64,000 nucleotides of DNA from Diplonema papillatum (lineage: Eukaryota > Euglenozoa > Diplonemea > Diplonemida > Diplonemidae). Shown here piece by piece: positions 1 through 11,600 of the stretch. The position numbers and the translations under genes are program-made. The notes beneath the pieces are model-generated. The model did no database searches, was not told where the DNA came from, and worked only from the letters and a program-made list of their open reading frames with translations. Location: the NCBI GenBank assembly GCA_030068145.1, contig JAPJBO010000115.1, positions 248,001 through 312,000 of the forward strand, read 5' to 3'. Every line of letters begins with the position of its first letter. Positions within the stretch are counted from its first letter, which is position 1.

Positions 1-832
1 TCAACTCATCTCTTTGTCACTTCTTTTTTTTCTTTTGCTTTTTGACCTACTCAGTGTGCGGCTCGGAAGCAAAAAGGTACAAAAAAAGAAAATCAAATAC
101 GCAGTTCTTCCGTTGCTTCTTCTTCGTCTTCATTCTTCTTTGTTCTTTTCCTTCTTGGTCTTTTTCTTAAACTAGGTGGACGTCAGTTTTTTTTATTTCT
201 TTTCTGCCAATTCTGTTTTCTTTCGAACGTCTTCTACCGTTTTGTCTTCATAAATTGTCACAACCTGAAAAAAAGAAGGAAAAACAAAAGCATCTTCTGA
301 ATCATCTTCACTCCACAGGAATTCCTGTTTCTGCCGTCTACAGACTCAGCCACTGTGTCAGAGTCAGTTTCATACCAGCAGCTTCGTTTTCTCTGTGCCC
401 ACTACACGAAGCAATGTCGGCAATTGCCAGGCCGCAGGCGCATCCATACGACGCGGCATCCTCGTTTGCCGACTCAAACTGACGTACTAGCTACGCCGAA
501 AGACACCAATCTGTAGGCCCATACAGGATCGTTGAAACTTAAACCCTTGGAAATGACCAGAGGCCAGAATAGGAAACGAAAGTGCGCTCCGAAATAAGTT
601 GAATAGTCGGCATAAAGCAACGAAACACATTTACAGTGCTACTACCACAGATACAATACGCATACTAGTATACGATACCTCGGAGAAACCCTTTTGACGG
701 TCACCGGCGGCGACAAAACTCTAAAACACAAGATCGTCACCGTCAGAAACACAAGTCACATGCTGTAAAATAGGAGGAGGGGGTAGAAGTGGCCTCCTCA
801 GTGCCCGGTTGGGGTGCCCACGCCGGTACAAG
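1..832. other. 5' flank of the dynein gene, no gene seen
   Basis: The first 250 bases are T-rich and pyrimidine-rich. The reading frame at 255-482 lacks an ATG start and has no family features, so I do not call it. An R7 repeat copy lies at about 497-535. The stretch at about 640-705 resembles 59855-59930, so this flank also contains dispersed repeat sequence. No TATA-like or other promoter element stands out. Confidence 0.6.
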
Positions 833-3800
833 ATGATGGCGCCCGGAGGCAGCAGCCCGCCGCCCGCGCCGGGGGGCTCTTTGTCCCCTGTTCCTCCGAA
901 AGGAGGGAAGCCCGGCGCCTCGCGCTCGCCCCTCGAAATCGCCGAAACCGCCGCGGTCACCGGCGGCGACAAGACGCTGCTTGCCCGGCTCTACTCGGGA
1001 CAGAAAAGGGACAAGCCCGCCGCCCAAAAGGACCCGGGCTCGGCTCCCATGTCGCCGTCACCGCCGCCCAGCGCAACCGCCACCGCCAAAGCGTACCCAC
1101 GAGGCTCCCGGCAGCCGAGCATCAGCAAGGGCAACACGCCCAGCAGAAGGGGGTCCCTCTCCCCCCGGCTGGTGTCGCCGCCGACGGTCGCGGGGCCGCC
1201 GGCGCTCGATTTTTCGAGCCTCGGAAAGACCGTCGGCGGCAGGGCCGCGGTGAGCAAGCCACACCTGGTAACCTACCCGCTGTCCGCGAGGCTGCCGCCG
1301 GGCGCGGCGCCGCTGGGCGGTGGCGGGCTGAACCCCGGCCCGCCGCTGGCGTCGACGTTCGGGTGGGCCGACAGCGGCGGCGCGTCTCTCTCGCCACCGA
1401 ACACCCACCGCGGCGGCCTCCTGTCCCCGCAGTCCAACCCCGAGTCGGCGGTGCCGCAGTGGCAGGACCTCGGGTCCAGGAAGCTTGCGCTGACCAACGC
1501 GGGGAACTCCCCGGCGATGACCCACGCATCAGGCCCGGCGAACACGGATTCGTCGCCGGCGGCGTGGGTGTCGAAGCTCGGCGGGTCCGCCGCCGTGTCC
1601 GGGCAGAAGTTCATCTACTTGATCCCCCGCGAGCGTGACGTGACCGACCCGCACAACCCGTACGACCTCAAAGTCGTCAAGCACTCCCACATCGAGCGCA
1701 CCGGCGAGTACTTCACGCTTTCCGGCACGGGGATGACGCACTACAGGAATGGAGAGGTCGACTTCACCGCGCTGAACGACTGGCTGGCTGAGTACAACGT
1801 GTTTTCCGCGTTGTCGAGCATCCCGTTCTTCATGAAGTACCGGCGGTGGCGGTGCTTCTACTACTGGCGGCGGTACCTGCGGCGCACGACGGTGGCGAAC
1901 TGCAAGGCGTTCCTCAACGAGAACCTGTTCATCCTCAACCGCGACCTGTCGTCGCCGCTGGTCGGAATCCGCGACATTTGCTTGACGACGCAGCACATCC
2001 ACCTCTACGAGCCGTCGTACGAGCCGTTGCAGCTGCCCGACTACGTCGAGAAGCAGCAGCAGAGCCGGGAGCAGGCGATTCAGCAGCTCAACGGGATCAC
2101 CGACGCCATCCGGAAGCTCATCGACGCGGCATGCAAGGACTGCGTGCGCAGGAACTCGCCGGTGGTCGCCACCGACGGCCCGCCGGGGGGTGGCGCCGTG
2201 TCGCCGACGTCGCAAGAAGGGTCGCCGGACGAAGCCGAGAAGGAGAAGCCCGTCATCGGACTCGAGCGCGAGTCTTACATCGAGCAGTCCCAGCGGCGGG
2301 CGGTGTGCAGGCGGCTCACCGCGTTCATCCGCCTATGCGACTACATGATGGCTGATTCGCTGGTGGTCCTCGCCCTCAAAAGCGTTGCCGACTTCCTCCA
2401 CTGCGTCCGGTTCCCAAGGGACGACGACGAATACCCGGTTGCCGTTCAGGCGGCGGACCCTGCCGGGAGTCCCGCGTCGACGGGCGTTTACACCCTCGAC
2501 ATCAGCTTCGACGCGGCCGACGGAGTCGTCGTGACGCCGACGCTGGAGCACTTGGTGCGGGTTGCGGACAACATCGTGCAGGGCTTCCTCGCGGCCATCT
2601 GCAACCTGCCACGATTTTTGAAGAACTCGCAGTTCAAAAAGTACACGCGGAGCATGGGCGCCGACCAGCAGACCGAGGACGGCGGCGCCGGCCCGGACAC
2701 CCGCAGGGCCATCGAACGGACCCCCGGATTTGTTGAGGACGTCGCCAGGGTGCACAACTCGCTCAAAGCGTCGTTCGGAGAGGTCGAAATCTTCGCGAAG
2801 GGGTTCGACCCGTTTCGGCAGATGTACGTCGACAACTGCTTGATGGACAGGGACGAGGTGAAGGACGCGGACCACCCTCTCGACTGGTTCAGGGACGAGA
2901 TCCACCGGTTCAAGGTCCAAGCGGACGACGTCGACCGCATCGAGAACGAGGCGACGGTCGCGATCTTCGCGGCGCACACCGACTCCCTGAAGCAGAAGCT
3001 GCAGCCGAGCCCGAAGAAGTGCCTCTCCATGCTTCAAGAGCTCCTTCCCGAGATCGCGCGCGAAAAGAACTCGGCCCTCCTCTCGGAGCTGCAGGAGGCG
3101 ACCGCCATGCTGGCCGCCCCGCCGACGACCGTCGAGGAGTACGTGAAATACGACGCGTTCCACGCGACCGTGTCCGAGCAAGTCGAGCAGTTCCGGGCGC
3201 GCTTCGAGTTCATCAAAGACATGTACCGCGAGATGGACATCGGCGAGCCGCGCATTGAATACTCGAAGCACGACAGCCTGGTCTTCTTCGAGGGGAGCAA
3301 GCCGGAGTTCGAGAAGCTGCAAGCGTTAATCGCGTCCGTTGACGAGACGAAGGAGGCGCTGCGCAGGGAGTTCGCCGAGAAGGTGGACGTCGAGCTCGCC
3401 CGGTTGAAGGTGCAGCTGCAGGAGTCCGCCGCGAAGGCGCTGAACCCGATGATCGACGACGAAATGGAAGAATGCGACAAGGTCATCGCGTACTGCAAAG
3501 ACTTACTCGACGCGGTCGAAGCCCTGCGGAAGAGGGAGAAGGAGCTGGTCGGCTACCAGGACGCCTTCCAGGTGTCGGAGGCTACGCCAATCGAGGAGAT
3601 TGCCGACATACACCGGGATATCGCGGACAAGTACAAGGTGTGGCAGTCGCTGAAGGACTGGCAGACGATCACCGAAGAGTGGAAGCAAACCTCCTTCGCC
3701 TCCCTTGACGCGGCGGCCGTAGAAGCGGAGGCAGTGAAGTACGACAAGACCGTCAAACAGGTCGACCGAAACCTCAAGAACTGCCCCGTCGTGCCGAAGC

Positions 3801-6800
3801 TGCGGTCGTTGGTCGATGCCTTCCGACTCACGGTGCCGGTCATCACGTGTTTGAAGAACCCCGATTTGAAGGACCACCACTGGTCCCAGATCGACGAAAT
3901 CGTCGGCAAAGACCTGTCGAGCGACGCCTCGACATGGACGCTGGGCGTGTTGATCGACTTGAACGCGATGGACCTGCGGGAAGAAATATCCGCCGTGTCG
4001 TACCAAGCGACGCAGGAGCAGCTCCTCAACGAAATGCTCTCCGGCGTCATCCAAACCTGGGTCAACATCGAGTTCGCGGTGAACCCGTACAAGGACCAAA
4101 AAGACGCGTTCATCCTCGGCCAGGTCGACGACATCCAGGAGCAAATGGAGGACTCGATGGTGGTCATCTCCACCATATCGACCAATCGGTACTGCTCAGG
4201 CGTCTTGAAACAGCGCGTCGAGCGCTGGGAGCAGGACATGAAGTACATGCAAGAATGCCTCGACAAGTGGCTCGAGGTGCAGCGCAAGTGGATGTACCTT
4301 GAATCAGTCTTCTCCAACGCGGAACTCCAGCGGCAGTGGGTCGACGACTCGCGCAGTTTCCTGACCGTCGACAAGCTCTTCCGCGATTTGTTGAAGAAAA
4401 CACACGACGTATGTCTCTCGTCAACGCAGTGCCCTTTCCAGTGGCAGCTTCGGGACGCGCTGCCCCTTGTCATTTAGTGTTTGTCGTACAAGAACGAATA
4501 CAGTCAGACAATCCGCATCAACGTACTCAAAGATGGTAGCGAGCTTTTCCGAGCCAACTGCCCACGATGCAAGGGAAGCAACTAAACCGAGAACCCACCC
4601 CTTTGTCCAGATTAAGTACGTCGTGGCTTCATTTTCTGTCAAAAGTCTTGCGCTGGCCGCACGACGATAGGTTCTTTTTTTGCGACAACACACTTTTATC
4701 CCCCTCCCCGCGCAGAATCCGAACGTGAAGACGACGCTTCTGGGCAACAACAACACGCTGCTGGCGCAGTTCAAGAAGGACATCGAGTCGCTTGAGCGCA
4801 TCGAAAAGCGCCTCGAAGACAAGCTGGAGCAGAAGCGGCGATTGTTCCCGCGGTTCTACTTCCTCTCGAACGATGACCTGCTCGACATCCTCGCCCAGAT
4901 CAAGTCCCCCGAGAAGATAGCGCCGCACACGCTGAAGATGTTCGACGGGGTGAAGTTCTTCACGCTCACGGAGTCCGCGGATCTGACGTGCATGAATTCG
5001 GTCGAAGGCGAGGTCGTCCCGGTGACGAAACCGATCAAGGCGCGCGGTCCCGTCGAAAAGTGGCTCCTCGAAGCGGAGGGCGTGATGGTCCAAACCCTGC
5101 GCAAACTCGCCAAAGTGGCCGTCGACGACTGCGAAGTGAAGCCCCGCGTCGTCTGGGCGTTCGACCACCCCGTGCAGCTGGTGCTCACCGTGTCGATGAT
5201 CTACTGGCAGAAGGCCGCCACCGACGCGCTGACCGCAAGCAACCCCAAGGAGCAGCTCACCGCGTTCAAGGAGCTGTGCTACACGCAGTTGAGGGAGCTC
5301 GCTGCCAAAACAGGCGACAACCTAACGAAGGTAGGCCGCAGGATGCTCGCGACACTGATCCTCTTAGACGTCCACGGACGGGATCTGGTAAACGAGATGG
5401 TCCGCGAGAACGTCGTGAAAGTAAGCGATTTCGGCTGGACGAAGCAGCTGCGCTGCTACTGGGAGCTCGACCACGAGGGTCTCGGCGACGTCTTCATCCG
5501 CCAGAACAACAGCGAATTCACGTACGGGTACGAGTACATGGGCGCGCAGGGGCGGCTGGTCATCACGCCGCTGACGGACCGCATTTTCATGACGATCACG
5601 GGCGCCTTGCACTTGTGCCTGGGCGCCTCCCCTAGCGGCCCGGCGGGCACCGGGAAGACGGAGTCGGTGAAGGACCTGGCCAAAGGCCTGGGCCGGCTTT
5701 GCATCGTGTACAACTGCAGCGACGGCGTCACGTACAAGATGATGGAGAAGTTTTTCAGCGGGCTGTGCCAGACGGGAGCGTGGTGCTGCCTGGACGAGTT
5801 CAACCGGATCAACATCGAAGTGCTCTCCGTGGTGGCGCAGCAGTTGATGGAGGTTCGTGAGGCCCTCCTTAGTCAAAAAGACGACCCGGCTAAGCGGTCA
5901 TTCACCTTTCAAGGGACCGCCGCCGTCGAGTTGAAGTCGACATTCGGGTGCTTCATCACGATGAACCCCGGATACGCCGGGAGGACCGAACTTCCTGACA
6001 ACCTGAAAGCGCTGTTCCGCCCCGTCGCGGCGATGACGCCCGATTTCCGAATGATTGCGGAGGTCATCTTCTACTCGGAAGGGTTTGCGAACGCGGAGAA
6101 CCTGAGCTTGAAGATAACGCAGCTGTACAAGCTGAGCTCAGAGCAGCTATCCCCGCAGCACCACTACGACTTCGGCATGCGCGCGCTGAAGTCGATTCTG
6201 GTGATGGCGGGGGACTTGAAGCGGTCGCAGCCGGACACCGACGAAGACCTGACCCTCATCATCGCCTGCAACGACGCCAACATCCCGAAGTTCGTCGCGG
6301 ACGACATCCCGCTCTTCCAAGGCATCATGAGCGACCTGTTCCCGGGTGTCGACATCCCCCTGCGCGACTATCCGGAGCTAGTCCCCGCGATCAGACGCGA
6401 CATGGAAGCGAAGCAGCTGCAAGAGGTTGATTCGTACGTCATCAAAGTCCTGCAGTTCTACGAGACGCTGATCGTGCGACACGGCGTCATGTTCGTCGGC
6501 TCCGCAGGCGGTGGGAAAACGGAGGCTCGGCAGATCTTGGCGGGTTCCCTCATCGCGTTGCACGAGCAAGGGTCTGCCAACCCGCAGGCGCAAATGGTGC
6601 ACCAACACGTCCTGAACCCGAAGTCGATCTCCATGGGCGACCTGTACGGATCCGTCGACCCGAACACGAACGAATGGCAGGACGGAATCCTGCCCATCGT
6701 CGTCAAACAGAACAGAACCGACGCCGACGCTGGCAGCACAGCTCACGAGTGGATCGTCTTCGACGGGCCAGTAGACACGCTGTGGGTCGAGTCGATGAAC

Positions 6801-8643
6801 AGCGTCTTGGACGACTCGAAGCTGCTGTGTTTGGATAACGGCGTCCGGATGAAGCTGCCCGACACCGTGCATATGCTCTTCGAAGTCGCCGACTTGGCCG
6901 TCGCGTCGCCAGCGACCGTGTCGCGGTGCGGGATGGTGTTCATGGACGCGCAGCAGCTCGGCTGGGCGCCCGTGATTTACACGTGGATCCGCAAGAAGAT
7001 GACGCCGTTCCTCGGCCCCCGCGGCCTCGCGTACCTGGCCGGCCTGTGCGAGGCCAAGCTCGCCAAAGGGCTGCCGTGGCTCGCGAAGTGCTCCGGGGAG
7101 CTTCTCCGAAACGTCGACGTTCAGGTCGTCCAGTCGTGCTGCGATTTGTTCCACGCGCTGTGCGTCTCGCAGTCGGTCGTGTTCCCGGCCGAGAATCTCG
7201 ACATCGGCACGGATGCCGAAGACTCGTCGACCACCCAGCGCAACGAGCTGATCCACCTGATCTTCTCGTTCGCCTTTGTCTGGTCCGTCGGCGGCAACCT
7301 CGACGCGCAGCACCAAGAAATCTTCGACCAGGCGTGCCGGACGATGCTCGAGGACGTCGCGCCCTTCAGCGGGCCGCTGTCCGTCTACGACTGCCAGATC
7401 GACTTCAAGAGCCGCCGGTTCATCGGCTGGGACGCCTCGGTGCCCGACTTCCACTACAACCCTGCGATGCCCTACTTCGACATTCTCGTCCCGACCGTCG
7501 ACACCGTCCGGTATGTGCCTTTCCTCCCTCTGAATAGCCGTTGACGCGCTCGCATACACTTTTCATTACGGTGGCGTTGCGCGCTGCGAAGTCATCCATA
7601 ATTTGCCAGTCGCATCGCCTATGATTTTTCTCTGTTACGGGCAACCGTTGTTCCGAAGAAATGATGTTAGAAAAACATCACAATGCGAGAAAATACATAT
7701 ACACGCGGACAACAGACCGGTACGGGCTACAAGGCAACCCCTGCTCAACTTGTAGAACGTGGGGGGCCCAAGACTACACTCCACGAAGGAATGTACTTGG
7801 TGTCGGTCACAAACCGTCCCGGACATGGCTACCCATAACGAAAGCGTGCACTAAATATACAACCCGTAACCACATAGCCCTTTCTTGCTCTAAGAGAACC
7901 CATTCATGAACGGTCAAACGGAGACCTAAACCCCCGGAATTTCAAGCGAACTTTAACTATAAAAATATGGCGCACGATATAGTGCGGGCTCGCCTGCTTT
8001 TGTAGTGCGCTGCCTACTACCACGGCGACAGCGTCCCCTCCGTGCAGAACTTGCACCTGACTTCCTTCATCCCCTTCCCCAGGTCTTCCAAGTGACCCCG
8101 CTCGTTCTTGGGCCTCTTTGCTGTTTTTGGAGCTAGCTTTGCGACCGGCTTTGGAGCTGGCTTCGCGAGCATGTTTCTTCCTGTTGGGTATACGTTTACT
8201 CCTGTACCCATGTGGTTGAGTACTGCCGGTGACTACGTATACGTGCGTACGCGTACGCGTACGTACGGCCGTACGCTGACAGCATTGCCGTACGTTTCCC
8301 AGCGGATTTGCCTGAAAAACAGTTTTTGGGGGGTATTGGCATTTTGGGGAAAGAACATGGTAAATCGGCCAAATTTGCTGGGCCAATTTTCCAGATTTTG
8401 GCTGATTTTTGAGTGCACTGCAGGAATCTTGGTTTTCGGGGAAACTGACTTTGCTCAAAAGTTGCTAAGTACATTTCCCTGCCAAAAAAGTGCAGGAAAA
8501 CATTTTGGTGGGGATTGACCTTTTTTTCCGCAAAAGTGGGTTTCGATTTCGAAAACGAGGAGAACGGATTCATCTGGAGGAAACGGAGTACCCACTCGGC
8601 ACCGGGGGGTCTGGGAAACACCCCAAAAACAGCCCCCAAAACG

Positions 8644-8674
<31 letters not shown>

Positions 8675-11600
8675 AGGGGGGTGCAACGTGCAACGGGGGC
8701 AACGTCCCTTAGTGCGCACCCTGGGGGGGGGGAGGCAGGGGTACCTGTAATCCGGGGCCCGGGCCCTGGAAAATTATCCAGGGTTTTTGGCCCTGAACGA
8801 TTACCAAAGGAAAAACTCTCTGGTACGAGATGCAATTCGTTTACAATTCCATTCCAGGGCCCCAGACTGTCCTTGAGCTCAACGGATTCAAAAGCGTTCA
8901 AAAACGTCCTCGGAATGTATTTTTCGACACAGCCACGAAACCTGAAGGAGGTATTCAGGTTCTGGCAGGTCTAGCTGGCTGCCTAAAGGGTACCACGGCT
9001 CAGCCACCCAAGGTCACAGGTGGCAAGGTGGGTGTTGAAAAAAAAAATTTTTTTTTTTGGGCCGGAATCCCTAAAAACCCGCATTTCGGAAAGTTTTTGT
9101 CCCACATTTTCCCCAGGGCATTTTGACCATTTCACCTTAGAGCCTCCGCCCGCTCAGCCCCGACTGCGAGCTTTTTAATCAAATTTTGACAAGTTTATTT
9201 CTTGATTTTCTCTCGTCTTGCTCTCCGCTTGTTATGGAAGCTGCAATATTGAAGATTCCATCCTTGGATGGCGTGATTGCCGTGGGCCTGGACCCTATCT
9301 GGACCCTAGCGTTAACCCGGGGCCCGGGGCCCGGGCCCCAGAGACCCTGGATTTACAGGTACCCTTGGGGGGAGGGGGGGGGTCCCTTGCAAAGTCGTTG
9401 GGGCCCTCAGGGTAGTGTCAGCACTGCCCCCCCCCCAGTGCTGATGCTAAGGCCCCTAAACTCGGCATCGTTGTCAGCCGGACGGCAACGAGGGGTGGGT
9501 GGGTACCCCCCCCCCCTAAACACCCCCCCTCCCTCCTGCAGGGCCTGTGTGCAGCAGGGTGGTGACCGCTCTAAGGTGGTTTCCTCAGCAGCGACCAAGA
9601 AAAACAAAAATTTTTTTTGGCCATAGATGGCCGTTATATAACGTTATATAACGTTATATAACGTTATTCCCGGAGTTATTTGTTACCCCCCCCCTAAATC
9701 CAGAAAAACCGTTATTGACCGTTATAAAACCGTTATTTGCCATTTTTGGTCGAAAAATAACGTTATTTGACCGTTATAACGTTATATAACGTTATATAAC
9801 GTTATAATAACGGTATAATAACGTTATATAACGTTATAATAACGTTATATAACGTTATAATAACGTTATATAACGTTATATAACGGTTTTTTACCAGTCC
9901 ATGGGAGGTCACACTGTCCTCCAGATTTTGGTCATTTTTGGCCATTTTTGCCACATTTTCCAGATTTTGGCCAATTTTGGTTATTTTTGCCAATTTTTCC
10001 AGATTTTGGTCAATGTTGACCAGTTTTGCCGTGTTTTCCAGATTTTGGCCCATTTTGGCCGTTTTTACCGATTTGGCCAGGATTGGCCATTTTTGCCATG
10101 TTTTTCAAAAATTTGGCTATTTTTGCCGATTTTTCCAGGTTTTGGTCATTTTTGGCCAGTTTTGCCATGTTTTCCAGACTTTGCCCATTTTGGCCGTTTT
10201 TGCCGATTTTTCCAGGGTTTTGGTCATTTATGCCCTGCCCCTCACCAGAGCTATTCTTGTCTGAGTTTCTTAAACCCGCACAAGCTCGAACAGGCAGTCC
10301 GTGCGCGGAAAAAAAAAAAGGTCGAAAGACACCAATCTGTACGCCCATTCGGGATCGTCGGAAACACAAAAACACGTGTACCGCCCCACCCGCTTCGATT
10401 TCAGCCACACTAGTCTTTCCAAAGGGAATATCGACTATGCCTGCGAAAAGCTCCCCGAAGGTCCAGCCGAAGCCGAAGGCTCAACCTAAAGCTCAGCCGA
10501 AGACCCCAGGTACACAGCGCAAACGGCCTCGCGCCGAAAGTACGGATAGCAACAGCAGCAGCAGCAGCGCCTCGGTTGCAAAGGCGCGACGCGGAAGGAA
10601 GAAGGTGGCGGAAACGCTGCGCGTCGAGGCCTTGTCCCGCGACCTGGCATTGACTGGCCCCAGCGTTCTCCCTGTCACGAAACCACCAAGTAAGAGCCCG
10701 GAACAACGATTCATCGACCGGATCAAGAAAACCGACCCCGGGCTGGCTGGGTTCTACGGGAAGCGCCAGCTGTGACTGCTCGACTTTGCATGTCTCGTGC
10801 TCATCATGCACCCATATTTGGTACTGGGACCTTGTCTGACTGGCATAGTACGCAACGGTCTGCCGAGTGGACAAGCTTGGACAAGTTGGACTCCAGTGGC
10901 CGGATCATGCTGGTGACATCTGCTGCCTCACGAAGGACACTGCAAACGACCGTTACGGGCCACCGACTGAGGGACACACGCCGGAACCCCAAAACTGCAG
11001 ACATCCACATCCCAAGAACAACATCGCACAGTGAAAGAGTCATGTGAATCCGGAAGGATCGCGTTTGTCGCGCTTGGGTGGAAGTCCGCAAGAAAATAAG
11101 TAAAAGAGAAAAAGCTCTGGGGAGGGGCTACACGGACCCCTGAGGACCGGTTACTACGAATTCTTTTCGGACCAGGGTTTGTTTCCGAACAGTTTTTGTG
11201 ACCGGGATCCAAAAATCGGCAAAAGTCTGGAAAAATTGGCCAAAATCTGGAAAATCGGGAAATCTGGAAAATCGGAAAAAATGGCCGAAATTGACTGATC
11301 TGGATAAATCGGCCAGAGTGGCCAAAATCTCAAAATTGTCCAAAATCTTGAAAAATCGGCAAAAATGGCCGAAATCTGGAAAAACCGGCAAAGATTGCCG
11401 AAATCTGGAAAAAATCGGCAAAATGGCCAAAACCTGAAAAAATCGGCAAAAATCTGGAAAAATTGGCAAAGATTGACCAAAATCTGGCAAAAATGGCCAA
11501 AATCGGAAAAAATGGCCGAAATGGACCAAAATGAGGAAAAAATGACAAAAATCTGGAAACATGGCCAAAATCGGAAAAATTCTAAAAACCGTTATTTGCG

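Noticed and set aside
255..482. 75-codon frame upstream of the dynein gene
   Set aside because: No ATG at its start, no domain, and low-complexity Lys-rich N-terminus from an A-rich tract.
1529..4473. Long minus-strand frames opposite dynein exon 1 (up to 329 codons)
   Set aside because: GC-rich third positions keep antisense frames open. These have no domain features, while the + strand is unambiguous dynein.
6378..7559. 393-codon minus-strand frame opposite dynein exon 2
   Set aside because: Shadow of the AAA1-AAA2 coding strand; Arg/Val/Asp-biased composition typical of antisense GC-rich DNA.
9632..9890. CRISPR-like array of regularly repeated GTTATATAAC
   Set aside because: There are no unique spacers of constant length, the repeats are contiguous palindromes, and the setting is a eukaryotic intron.
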